A DNA stretch of 64,000 nucleotides from JBFLYC01 sp040756735 (lineage in GTDB: Bacteria; Bacillota; DSM-16504; Desulfitibacterales; Desulfitibacteraceae): the NCBI GenBank assembly GCA_040756735.1, contig JBFLYC010000003.1:129670-193669 (forward strand), in the 5' to 3' direction. Positions 8,346 through 16,680 of this stretch are shown here, piece after piece (positions within the stretch are counted from its first letter, which is position 1; each line of letters opens with the position of its first letter). Both the position numbers and the translations under genes were made by a program. The notes beneath the pieces are model-generated. The model had not been told where the DNA came from. It ran no database searches and saw nothing but the letters and a program-made list of their open reading frames with translations.

Positions 8346-10121
8346 TTAATTCTGCAGTTGATAGAGTTTGTAGTACAGGCCCCTTAAACGCAGGAGTTCC
8401 TGATGGTTTCCTTCTTCCACTATTCTCCCCTTGTGAAAGACCAGGATCCTGTCGGCATGCTGTACCGTGGAGAGACGATGAGCTACGATTATGGTAGTAT
8501 GTTCAGAACTAATCTTCTCCACTGCGTCCAGCACAAATGCTTCCGATTCGGAGTCGATGTTGGCCGTAGCCTCATCTAAAACTAAAATTTTGGGGTTAAA
8601 AGCTAACGCTCTTGCCAGGGAGATAAGCTGCCTCTGACCGGTAGAAAGGGTAATACCCCTTTCCTTCACCTGATGGTGATAACCGTCTGGAAACTTTTTC
8701 ACAAAGTCCTCTACATTGGCATAGCGGGCAGCCTGCAGGGCCCTCTCTTCACTTACCCTGTCCGAATCAAGGTGAATATTGGCAAGGATATCTCCAGAAA
8801 ACAGGAACACATCCTGCATCACAGGAGCCACACTGCTGCGCAGGTAATCCTGTCTTAACTTCTTCACAGGCACGCCGTCAATGAGTATTTCACCCCTTTG
8901 TACATCATAGAGGCGGTTAAGCAGGCTGACCACCGTGGTTTTGCCCGAGCCTGTAGGGCCAACCAGGGCAACCTTCTCCCCCGGTTTTATATGAAAGCTT
9001 ACATCTTTTAAGACCCATTCACCTTCATTATAAGCAAACCACACATTTCTAAACTCTATCTGTCCATGAACTTGAGGAGGCTCAACCGGTTCCTCAGGAT
9101 CGCTGACAGTCTCTTTTTCGTCAAGGAGCATAAAAATTCTTTCCGAAGAAACCACAGCGCTCTGCAGCATGGTGTATTTCTGTGTCATCTCATTTATAGG
9201 ATGAAAAAGCCTCTCAGTATAATTAATAAAGGCATATAAGACCCCAAGCTGCACGGTCTCGTTTAAAACACTCCTCCCGCCAAACCAGAGCAAAAGCCCC
9301 AGAACAAAAAAGTAAATTAAATCCATGGACGGCCTGTATAAGGCATGGGCCTTAAGGGCTTTCATTTCTGCCTGGTAGTGTTCCCGGTTGATTGCATCAA
9401 ACTCATTGAACTTATCTGCCTGCCTGTTAAACACCTGGACAAGCCTCATACCAGCAATATTCTCCTGAAGCGAAGAATTAAGGGCTGCCAGCTTTACCCT
9501 GGCCTGGCGAAAGGCTGCCTGGGCCATCTTCTTATACATTTGAGTTGCCAGCCAGATCAAGGGCAAAGAAACCAGGCTGATCATGGCCAGGCGAAGATTC
9601 ATCTGCAGCATGACAATAATGATACCCGCAATCAGCATTACATCCTTGATGAGCCCTATGAGGACTTCAGTAAACATCTCGTTTAAATTGGCAGTATCGT
9701 TGGCCACCCTGGTCACCAGTCTTCCAACCGGGTTTTTATCAAAAAAGGCAATGGAAAGCTTCTGAAGGTGGCTGAAGACTTCTTCCCTAATATCATACAC
9801 TATCCTCTGGCTGGCAAAGTTTAACACATAGTTTTGCAGGTAATTGGCTGCAAAACCTAAAGTAATGACTAATAAATATACTCCGGCCAGGTATAGTACG
9901 CTCAGGTAGCTGCGGTCACCCAGAATATGATCATCTATGGCAATTTTAATGATATATGGCCTGGCCAACACTGCTCCTGTTACTATAATTAAAAGTACAA
10001 AAGCAAATAGGACCAGCCCTAAATAGGGCCTTGCATATTTCAGCAGTCTTTTTACCAGCTGCCAGTCATAGATTTTTCCGGAAACCGTCTCTTCAGATAC
10101 TCTTCTCTTCACGAACTTCAT
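8346..10121 (-). CDS. ABC exporter half-transporter, catalytic subunit (YheH/BmrD-like)
   Basis: This 591-residue type IV exporter half has a six-helix domain (1-330) and an NBD with Walker A GPTGSGKTT, signature LSTGQ and Walker B ILVLDEAT. The catalytic glutamate is present. It lies 36 nt downstream of a second half-transporter on the same strand. The pair matches heterodimeric exporters such as BmrCD and TM287/288, which export drugs or lipids. The substrate cannot be told from sequence. Confidence 0.9.
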   Translation of the reverse strand: MKFVKRRVSEETVSGKIYDWQLVKRLLKYARPYLGLVLFAFVLLIIVTGAVLARPYIIKIAIDDHILGDRSYLSVLYLAGVYLLVITLGFAANYLQNYVLNFASQRIVYDIREEVFSHLQKLSIAFFDKNPVGRLVTRVANDTANLNEMFTEVLIGLIKDVMLIAGIIIVMLQMNLRLAMISLVSLPLIWLATQMYKKMAQAAFRQARVKLAALNSSLQENIAGMRLVQVFNRQADKFNEFDAINREHYQAEMKALKAHALYRPSMDLIYFFVLGLLLWFGGRSVLNETVQLGVLYAFINYTERLFHPINEMTQKYTMLQSAVVSSERIFMLLDEKETVSDPEEPVEPPQVHGQIEFRNVWFAYNEGEWVLKDVSFHIKPGEKVALVGPTGSGKTTVVSLLNRLYDVQRGEILIDGVPVKKLRQDYLRSSVAPVMQDVFLFSGDILANIHLDSDRVSEERALQAARYANVEDFVKKFPDGYHHQVKERGITLSTGQRQLISLARALAFNPKILVLDEATANIDSESEAFVLDAVEKISSEHTTIIVAHRLSTVQHADRILVFHKGRIVEEGNHQELLRLRGLYYKLYQLQN

Positions 10122-10157
10122 GAATCAAAATCACCTTCCAGTCCAGGAGGGAGTTGT

Positions 10158-11897
10158 CTACCCTTCGCCTTCTAACAGCTGCAAATGATACATCCTATAG
10201 TACAAGCCGCCGCTATCTGCCAGGAGTTCCTCATGGGTACCCTGCTGGATAATCACGCCGTCATCAAGGACCACAATCTTGTGGGCATACTTCACTGCAG
10301 AAATCCTGTGGGAAATAATTATAGTTGTCCTGTCTTTACGATACTCGTCAAGGAAACTTAAAATGGCTTCTTCTGTGGCTGTATCCACGGCAGACAAACT
10401 GTCATCCAGGATAAGAATCGAGGGATCCATGAGAAGAGCCCTGGCCAGGGCCAACCGCTGTTTTTGCCCACCCGACAGGGTAATGCCCCTTTCGCCCACA
10501 AGGGTTTCAAAGCCATCCGGAAAACTCATGATATCTTCATAGACAGAAGCCAATTTGCTTACAGCAATAATCTCATCCATGGAAGCTTTAGGTTTGCCCA
10601 GGGCTATATTTTCCTTGATAGTAATGGAAAACAGGAAACTATCCTGGGGAACATATCCGATGGAATTTCTTAACACCTGCAGGGGATATCTTGTTATCTC
10701 AATACCGTCAATAAACAAGCTTTTGGGTTTAGCTTCATAAAGCCTGAGCAGCAGATCAGTCAAGGTAGATTTGCCGCTTCCTGTCCTTCCAAAAATAGCC
10801 GCAGTTTCACCACTGTTTATGGTTAAATTAAAACCCTTCAGCACCGGATCAAAACCCTGGTATGCAAAGCTTAGATTTTTAAACTCAATCCTACCCTGAA
10901 TCTGCTTCAGGGAATGGTCTGTCTCAGGACCATCTAACACTTCCGGTTCCTGGACCAGCAGCTCATTTATGCGGGCCATGGATGCAGTACCCCTCTGCAG
11001 TAGGTTGATGACATATCCTACAGCCATCATGGGCCAGGTAAGCAGCATTAAATACCCGTTAAAGGCTATAAAATCACCTATGGAAATAACCTCATTGATC
11101 ACCAGATATCCGCCATATCCCAGGGCAATTAAAAAACTGACACTGGCCAGGTACTGAACAAGGGGGTACAAAAGGCCGGATACTTTAACTAAATGCATGT
11201 TGGTATCAACAATTCCCTGGCTTCTGACATTAAACTTTTGAAGCTGGGAGTTTTCCAACACAAAGCTTTTAATCACCCTGATGGCAGAGATGTTTTCCTG
11301 TACCAGATCTGTCAAAGAAGCAAAAGCAGCCTGGACTTGTTTGAACCTGGCATGGATAACCGTGTTGAACCTTGCAACTCCCAGGGCTATTAAGGGCAAT
11401 GGGATTAATGCCGCAGCCGTCAGCCTGGGATCAATGGTCGTAACCATGACCCCCACAGCCAAACCCGTAATAATCACTGCATCAGACACCATGACCACTC
11501 CACCTGCAAAGGCCATCCTGACGGCAATGACATCATTGGTAGCTAAAGCCATCAAATCTCCTGTCTTCTGATTGTCGTAAAACTTTGGGTCAAGTCTTTG
11601 AAAATGGGCAAAAAGCATGTTGCGCAGGTAATATTCCAGCTTGCGGGCCGCACCTACCACATACATTCTCCAAAAATACCGCGATACGGCCAAAAGCAAG
11701 GCTATGAGAACAATAATAAAAATATATATTGCCAAATCCCCCGCTAAACCAGGATTGGCAATAAAATCTACAATAATTCCTAATATTTTCGGCATGGTTA
11801 CCTGCAGGATGTTGGTGATGATCAGCCACACAATACCAAAAAAGTAAGCTAATCTATTTTCAAGAAAAAAATCTTTTAAAGCAAGAAAGTGCTTCAT
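10158..11897 (-). CDS. ABC exporter half-transporter, degenerate-site subunit (YheI/BmrC-like)
   Basis: This 579-residue half-transporter has an N-terminal six-helix domain and an NBD with Walker A GRTGSGKST and canonical signature LSGGQ. Walker B reads ILILDDSLSAVD, with aspartate in place of the catalytic glutamate. That substitution marks the non-catalytic half-site of heterodimeric exporters, complementary to the glutamate-bearing partner downstream. It is the first gene of the pair. The assignment as BmrC/YheI-like rests on this asymmetry and on gene order. Confidence 0.9.
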   Translation of the reverse strand: MKHFLALKDFFLENRLAYFFGIVWLIITNILQVTMPKILGIIVDFIANPGLAGDLAIYIFIIVLIALLLAVSRYFWRMYVVGAARKLEYYLRNMLFAHFQRLDPKFYDNQKTGDLMALATNDVIAVRMAFAGGVVMVSDAVIITGLAVGVMVTTIDPRLTAAALIPLPLIALGVARFNTVIHARFKQVQAAFASLTDLVQENISAIRVIKSFVLENSQLQKFNVRSQGIVDTNMHLVKVSGLLYPLVQYLASVSFLIALGYGGYLVINEVISIGDFIAFNGYLMLLTWPMMAVGYVINLLQRGTASMARINELLVQEPEVLDGPETDHSLKQIQGRIEFKNLSFAYQGFDPVLKGFNLTINSGETAAIFGRTGSGKSTLTDLLLRLYEAKPKSLFIDGIEITRYPLQVLRNSIGYVPQDSFLFSITIKENIALGKPKASMDEIIAVSKLASVYEDIMSFPDGFETLVGERGITLSGGQKQRLALARALLMDPSILILDDSLSAVDTATEEAILSFLDEYRKDRTTIIISHRISAVKYAHKIVVLDDGVIIQQGTHEELLADSGGLYYRMYHLQLLEGEG

Positions 11898-11974
11898 GGT
11901 GCAAAATTTCCCTTCGCTCGAATAATTAAGCCTATTAATATTGTAGCTGACTTAAGCCCTTTAGAAAAGGAATA

Positions 11975-12024
11975 AAAAAACCCCTCAACATTCCATTAAA
12001 AAAGGAATCAAAATTGTGAGGAAG
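11975..12024 (-). terminator. Rho-independent terminator after pcrB
   Basis: On the minus strand, CCTCACAATTTTGATTCC pairs with GGAATGTTGAGG across an A/T-rich loop and is followed by GGTTTTTTTATT. It lies 11 nt past the pcrB stop. Confidence 0.8.
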
Positions 12025-12034
12025 TTTAAACATC

Positions 12035-12748
12035 TTATTGTTCTTGAGTTATCTCAGCAAGGACATGCGGCTGCTCATATATCAGGTTGCCGATTACCAG
12101 GGTGTCAGCATAGGGCTTCATGAGCGACATTTCCCTGGGGCTTCTGATACCACCCCCGTAAATAAGGGCGGCTTTTTTACGCTGGGCGGCAAGTGCAGCC
12201 ACAAGGGCTTTGTCGCCAAAGGTTCCGCTGTACTCAATATAAAATACCGGCAGGTTGAAAACATGTTCTGCCAAGGCAAGGTATGCCTTCGCGTCAGAGA
12301 TTGTAGGAGTAACTGCCCTGGTTTTTTGGGCTGCTGCCGCTTTAGGGTTGCAGATCAAGTACCCAACAGGAATAATCTTTTCCCATGGTATCAAGTCGCC
12401 ATATAGTTTAATAGCATGGAGGTGGGCATCTTTAATCCACCACATTTCACCGGAATTTAAAACCACCGGCAGCATGTAAGTATTTGCTTCCGGCAAGATT
12501 GCATCGTGCTCGGTGAGCTCCTGTATCACTGCCCCCTTAAAGCCTCGCTCCCTTATCTCTTTGAATAAACTTAAAGAGTTGGCTGCAGTGATATTCTGCG
12601 TACCTCCTATGATTAACGCTTCATTACTGTCTTTTATTACATGTTCCCAAGCAGGGTCAGGTACAACCTTGTCAGGATCAAGTTTAAAAATTACCCCACA
12701 GTTTAGCAGCAAATCCCGCAACATTTTCCCTCCCAAACTTAGATCCAT
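12035..12748 (-). CDS. pcrB: Heptaprenylglyceryl phosphate synthase PcrB
   Basis: This 237-residue TIM-barrel prenyltransferase joins a polyprenyl diphosphate to sn-glycerol-1-phosphate, making an archaea-like ether lipid precursor in Firmicutes. Diagnostic segments are YIEYSGTFG and the phosphate-binding GGGIRSPREM near the C-terminus. The length is normal. The start MDLSLGG has AAGG 6 nt upstream; MLRDLLL is an alternative with GGGAGG very close. It stands alone with its own terminator. Confidence 0.93.
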   Translation of the reverse strand: MDLSLGGKMLRDLLLNCGVIFKLDPDKVVPDPAWEHVIKDSNEALIIGGTQNITAANSLSLFKEIRERGFKGAVIQELTEHDAILPEANTYMLPVVLNSGEMWWIKDAHLHAIKLYGDLIPWEKIIPVGYLICNPKAAAAQKTRAVTPTISDAKAYLALAEHVFNLPVFYIEYSGTFGDKALVAALAAQRKKAALIYGGGIRSPREMSLMKPYADTLVIGNLIYEQPHVLAEITQEQ

Positions 12749-12800
12749 GCTTAACCTTCATTTAAAACTTCATATAACATTAATTGGCTTAAACTCATTT

Positions 12801-13022
12801 CTATTTTATATTTTCATTCTTTACTTTTTCAAGCCAATTCACGATAAAACTAAGGATTTCTGCACTCTGCGGTTCATTGTGCAGTTCATGGTACAGCCCA
12901 TCCCACAGCTTAAAGTGCAGACCCTGGCTGCTTTTTCAGCAAACTTCCTGCTCGCTTTCGGACAGGTAATACGATCCTCGCTGCCGTGCATGAGCAGTAA
13001 GGGCAGGGGAATCTTCTCACTC
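12801..13022 (-). pseudogene. Alpha/beta-hydrolase C-terminal remnant
   Basis: On the minus strand, IPLPLLLMHGSEDRITCP (catalytic-Asp loop of monoacylglycerol lipase-like hydrolases) is followed, after a 1-nt frameshift near 12925, by LWDGLYHELHNEP (catalytic-His loop) and the natural C-terminus ending VKNENIK. The N-terminal two thirds, including the nucleophile elbow, is absent. Both the truncation and the frameshift show decay. Confidence 0.75.
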
Positions 13023-13218
13023 TAACAGAATTTATATTTTAACCAAGTTTTGAAGTATTTCAAGTAGTTTATTTTAGCAGTAATTTTTTGAAAAAAGTAG
13101 AATTTTTCATAAAAATAAGCAGGAATTTGAAATTTAATGTAGAAATACGTAGAAATACAGTGAAACGTAAAGTGAAAAACAACAAAATATCATGGAAAGG
13201 ATTCATATCCTGACCGAC

Positions 13219-13296
13219 AAAGGCAAACTTATCGAAAGGTAAGGACGCAAAACCATGGGTCTAAGGTTCAAGTGAAACTATGATTGCCAGGCTGCC
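13219..13296 (+). promoter_or_regulatory. Cyclic di-GMP-I riboswitch 1 (GEMM-I)
   Basis: The plus strand shows the conserved GEMM-I parts in order: AAGGCAAACTTATCGAAAGG (P2 with GAAA tetraloop), GGACGCAAA, GGGTCTAAGG, then CTATGATTGCCAGGCTGCC. A U-rich tract (TTTTGTTTTTT, 13308-13318) follows within 15 nt, and P1-flanking TCCTG/CAGGA can pair before it. No intact gene follows on this strand, only an IS21-type transposase remnant and a terminator at 13734. It is either an orphan regulator or an aptamer RNA without a target. Confidence 0.88.
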
Positions 13297-13302
13297 GAAG
13301 AC

Positions 13303-13470
13303 AGGAATTTTGTTTTTTATCAGGAAAACCATACCAAGTATAGCCTCCCATACACTCATTGTAAGAAGGATGCCCTGGAAGGACTAATTACCAACGTAAG
13401 AGTATTTCAAGACCAAACTAAAGTAGCACTTTTTGTAGCGCCAGCCAGGGCGTCCGGCATCCCAGGCTGA
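13303..13470 (+). pseudogene. IS21-type transposase (IstA) remnant
   Basis: A frame open from the riboswitch edge to a TGA at 13468 encodes a segment containing HTKYSLPY, KKDALEGLITNVRVFQDQ and TKVALFVA. This resembles the beta-barrel region after the DDE core of IstA, whose usual pattern is HYYSVPY...VDVRLT..TVEIFH.GERVA. There is no start codon and no DDE core. Similarity is by eye only. 13471-13733 shows no recognisable coding. Confidence 0.5.
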
Positions 13471-13733
13471 TAAACGGCTATGCTTGCTCATTAGTCATCT
13501 AGGAAATTTGTAACTCAAGCCTCGTAACAAGTTCTTTCCCTATGGAATTACAGGAACTAAGCTAACCCTTCAAAACTTAAGCTCTACCCTACTTAAACCA
13601 TATGGACAGAATAGATCTGATGAAGCCCCTCAGGTTAACCACCAAGGTCACAGCAGGAAACCATTGCAAGTACAAAGTTGAAAGTGCAAAATTGAAAATA
13701 CACAATCACAAATGGGAAGAACTTGTCTACGCA

Positions 13734-13772
13734 CAGAGATGACATCCGAAGGGATGTCATCTCTGTTTTTTA
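13734..13772 (+). terminator. Strong terminator (AGAGATGACATCC hairpin)
   Basis: CAGAGATGACATCC-GAAG-GGATGTCATCTCTG is a perfect 14-bp stem followed by TTTTTT. It would end a plus-strand transcript from riboswitch 1 at about 550 nt. The flanking T/A tracts may also let it work for the converging transglutaminase gene. Confidence 0.9.
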
Positions 13773-13791
13773 AGGGAGTTTAGTATGTCCT

Positions 13792-14607
13792 CTAGTATTC
13801 ATTTACTTTTTCATAACTGCCATTGTCTTTAAACATTGCAAAGCTTTGATTATTTGACCTCATTTGAGAGTCAAAAGAAGTATCAAGGATCATCCATTTG
13901 CCTGTACTCTCTATAAAAACCTCGTTCCATGCATGATATCCTTGAATCTTATCTCCATACCCTTTTACCAGCTTTGCAGGAATTCCCACACTTCTGCACA
14001 TGGATGCAAACAAGGCGCTGAAATCATAACAAATTCCCTTTTGGCTTTCCAATGTGCTGTTAATATCAGGCAGGTAATCATAGTCAAGGTTATTTATCTT
14101 GTCATGGTCATAGCTGTAATTATTGACAATATATTCATAAATTACTTTAACTTTGTCTTCATCATTTTGAATACCTTCTGTAAGTTTCTTTGCTTTTTGA
14201 ACCGCCTGATCATTTTTATCCCACTTTATCATCTGTACTGACTGAAGATATACATCTTTAGAATTATGCATTTTGACTGTGAGTGTTTTTGTTGCTACGG
14301 CACGGTATTGATTGCCATTGACATTTTCTAGCACAGTAACAGTATAGGCGCCATCCCCCATTTGCAGCGGGAATACTTCGGAACCAATTCCTTTTCCAAG
14401 GTTATAAGTATACTTGGCTTCCCCTTTTTGGATTATTACTTTAAGCTTTTTATTGTTAACATTTTCATAATGGATGGTGACAGTACCCTGGTTAACATTA
14501 TCTGTATCAATTGTATAAGCTGTTACAGCGCCAACTGCAATTGAAGAAAAGATTAGCGAGAGGAGTACAATTATGACAAAAGCTCTATAAATCCGGTTTT
14601 TGTGCAT
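13792..14607 (-). CDS. Secreted transglutaminase-like protein
   Basis: This 271-residue protein has a signal peptide (1-30), a beta-rich N-terminal domain (about 35-125) and a transglutaminase core. The catalytic triad is visible: Cys in KGICYDFSALF, His in GYHAWNEV, Asp in MILDTSFD. Such enzymes crosslink or hydrolyse protein amides or peptide crosslinks. GGGAGGTAAGGAT precedes the ATG. Two c-di-GMP-I riboswitches and a terminator lie upstream, after the sortase gene. Acting on the neighbouring surface proteins is inference. Confidence 0.9.
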   Translation of the reverse strand: MHKNRIYRAFVIIVLLSLIFSSIAVGAVTAYTIDTDNVNQGTVTIHYENVNNKKLKVIIQKGEAKYTYNLGKGIGSEVFPLQMGDGAYTVTVLENVNGNQYRAVATKTLTVKMHNSKDVYLQSVQMIKWDKNDQAVQKAKKLTEGIQNDEDKVKVIYEYIVNNYSYDHDKINNLDYDYLPDINSTLESQKGICYDFSALFASMCRSVGIPAKLVKGYGDKIQGYHAWNEVFIESTGKWMILDTSFDSQMRSNNQSFAMFKDNGSYEKVNEY

Positions 14608-14631
14608 ATCCTTACCTCCCAGAGATTTAAC

Positions 14632-14716
14632 TTGGCGGCTCGACCATCATAGCCCTCAGGAGCTGTAGACTCGTAAGCTTTGCGTCCCTGCCTTTCGACA
14701 GGTTTGCCTTTTTCAA
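14632..14716 (-). promoter_or_regulatory. Cyclic di-GMP-I riboswitch 2, proximal to the transglutaminase gene
   Basis: The minus strand reads AAAAAGGCAAACCTGTCGAAAGG, then GGGACGCAAAGC, GAGTCTACAG, and GGCTATGATGGTCGAGCCGCC. ACTTG/CAAGT closes P1. The ATG lies only about 25 nt past P1, with the ribosome-binding site GGGAGG in between and no U-tract. Control is therefore probably at translation, not termination. Confidence 0.92.
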
Positions 14717-14799
14717 GTGCTCTGTTTGGTTTGGATCTGCACCATTTTACGTCTTACCAAACAATGCTCAAGCACTTGGATAATATTTAAAGGTTTATA

Positions 14800-14838
14800 A
14801 TAAAAAAGTCTTTATTTGGGTTGTCCAAATAAAGACTT
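14800..14838 (-). terminator. Terminator between tandem riboswitches
   Basis: On the minus strand, AAGTCTTTATTTGG-ACAA-CCAAATAAAGACTT is a perfect 14-bp stem followed directly by TTTTTTATT. It lies 34 nt past riboswitch 3 and before riboswitch 2, so it is the likely expression platform of riboswitch 3. Confidence 0.9.
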
Positions 14839-14871
14839 CTAACTTAGCAGATAATAATATGCTTGTCCTAA

Positions 14872-14953
14872 CTGGCAACCCGACTGTCATAGCTTTTGCG
14901 GCCTTAGACTCGCGGCTTTGCGTCCCTGCCTTTCGACAGGTTTGCCTTTTTTC
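14872..14953 (-). promoter_or_regulatory. Cyclic di-GMP-I riboswitch 3, distal copy of a tandem pair
   Basis: The minus strand shows AAAGGCAAACCTGTCGAAAGG, GGGACGCAAAGCC, GAGTCTAAGG and AGCTATGACAGTCGGGTTGCC, a textbook GEMM-I aptamer. It follows the sortase stop by about 95 nt and is followed by a strong terminator, so it should gate read-through into riboswitch 2 and the transglutaminase gene. Confidence 0.92.
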
Positions 14954-15047
14954 AGCTTTATGCAAGTACACACCTTGTACTTTTAGTTTAACAAAAATGA
15001 TATAAAAGCATATGGACCTTAGGTCCTATGTTTATAGGACCTAAGTC

Positions 15048-15653
15048 CTAATTTACCTGTTTTGCCTGCACAATCAACCTATGTGTCGGATTTCTAATTG
15101 GTTCGCAGGTTACTAATGTCAGGATTTTTTCTTCTCTTCCAGTCCTCAATACTGATACGTCGTTAGGTTCAACTATAACGGTTTTGTAAACAAGGTAGGT
15201 ATAATCACCCTGGTCGGTAGATATAACTATTTGATCATCTACCTCCATTTCATTAAGGCGGTTAAACAATCTTCCATAGGAGCGCCCCCTGTGCCCGGCC
15301 AAAACGGTATTGCCCTTTTCTCCTATTTTTGCAGAGTCCTCTAAATAAGAGATGCCTATCTTAAGATTAGTCTCATTCAATCCCTGGATTACAGGCACTC
15401 TTAAGTTAATTTTGCTGATTTTAAGGATGCCAAGTACCGGGCCTGTAGGGCTTAAAAAAGCAGTGTTTTCTTCCTCTTCTTCATCTTCTTCAGCCAGGAT
15501 GATTTCAACCTCCGGCTGTTCTTCAACAATAGGAATGTTTTCCCATTCCTTAAAGAGCTTTTGCTGCCAGTACCATGTAAAGGCCTGTTCTAGCAATGGA
15601 TAGCTGGCAACAAGCAAACCTATAATTATGATAAATACTGAGAATTTTTTCAT
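15048..15653 (-). CDS. Class D sortase
   Basis: This 201-residue membrane-anchored transpeptidase has an N-terminal hydrophobic anchor, an acidic linker (EEDEEEEEN) and the sortase barrel. Catalytic residues are His in LAGHRG, Cys in LVTCEPI and Arg in THRLIVQA. It would cleave a sorting signal and join the protein to cell wall or another subunit. ATG 15653 has AGAAGG 9 nt upstream, better than the TTG at 15662. The gene directly upstream encodes an MPDTG-bearing protein, its obvious substrate. Confidence 0.9.
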   Translation of the reverse strand: MKKFSVFIIIIGLLVASYPLLEQAFTWYWQQKLFKEWENIPIVEEQPEVEIILAEEDEEEEENTAFLSPTGPVLGILKISKINLRVPVIQGLNETNLKIGISYLEDSAKIGEKGNTVLAGHRGRSYGRLFNRLNEMEVDDQIVISTDQGDYTYLVYKTVIVEPNDVSVLRTGREEKILTLVTCEPIRNPTHRLIVQAKQVN

Positions 15654-15717
15654 GTGCTGCAACCTTCTCTATTATTAATACAGGCTGAGAGCGCAAGGCG
15701 CCCAGCCCATAGAGTTT

Positions 15718-16497
15718 TCAAGTCCGTTTTCTTCTTAAGGTAACCCCCAACATGACTATCAGAAGCCCTGCTCCATAGAAGTAGAATGGAGAAATCTCAC
15801 CTGTATCAGGCATTTCTATAGGTCCAGCAGGAATTTCTTCATCAATGATTATCTCAATACCCGGTATTTCAGGAGGGGTTTCCTCATCAACCGGTGGTCC
15901 GGCGGGAATTTGTTCATCTGGAACTTCTCTAAAGGTTTCCCTTTCTGGACGTTCCCGCTCCGGAGTAGAACAGGTAGTAGTAAAGGTCCAGTTTACTTTC
16001 ATGGAAGCCCCCTGGTAGTCATTTCCTGTCTTGCCTCCAGGTAAATTAACATAGAAATTTAAAATCTTTTCTGACCCGGCTGACATATTTCCGATTGAAA
16101 TATTTTTTTTGTCTACTTCGCTAAACGTTTTGCCTGACAAACCTGTAATGTCATTGCCCCCATCCTTGATGGTCAACTCCATTACATCTGCTAATTTTCC
16201 ATTACGATCTGGAGCAGACGTTTGTTTTATGACATTGGTCCTGATTGACAAGGTCAGCGGCACTGATCCGGTATTAGTAAGTTTAAGACTGGAATATTTA
16301 ATGTCGCCAGGGTTTAGATTTCCTGTACCAACATCTTCTTTTTCGTCTGTGGCTTCAACAACTAAACCACAAACATTACCTTCAATAATAATTGCTCCTA
16401 CCTTTGCCTCCCCAAAAGCTGCTGTGGGAACTGAAACAATTATAAAGCTGGCTGCAAACAGGATGACCAGCATTGTCTTGATTACCTTCAGTGTCAT
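15718..16497 (-). CDS. Sortase-anchored surface protein, camelysin/TasA-like domain
   Basis: This 259-residue protein has a signal peptide (1-29), a beta-sandwich domain with the LNPGD...LKLTNTGSVPL pattern of TasA/camelysin-type proteins (about 50-175), a Pro/Glu-rich stalk (about 180-225), and a C-terminal sorting signal: MPDTGE, hydrophobic helix, RRKR. The motif is a variant of LPXTG with Met first, which suits a class D sortase encoded next door. AAAGGAGG precedes the ATG. Whether it is wall-bound or a pilin-like anchor is not shown. Confidence 0.85.
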   Translation of the reverse strand: MTLKVIKTMLVILFAASFIIVSVPTAAFGEAKVGAIIIEGNVCGLVVEATDEKEDVGTGNLNPGDIKYSSLKLTNTGSVPLTLSIRTNVIKQTSAPDRNGKLADVMELTIKDGGNDITGLSGKTFSEVDKKNISIGNMSAGSEKILNFYVNLPGGKTGNDYQGASMKVNWTFTTTCSTPERERPERETFREVPDEQIPAGPPVDEETPPEIPGIEIIIDEEIPAGPIEMPDTGEISPFYFYGAGLLIVMLGVTLRRKRT

Positions 16498-16680
16498 ATA
16501 CTCTACCCTCCTTTTCGGGTATTGATCCTATTGATCTAATTATAATAAATTTCTAAGCAATATACTAACGCATTAAGAATTCTTGTTAGGAAGGAGCACC
16601 CACCAAGCAGCACTCCTTCCTTAAAGACCAGTCAACTATTTTGAATATGCAAACGTCCCGCAATCTTGCCTTACAGTGTC

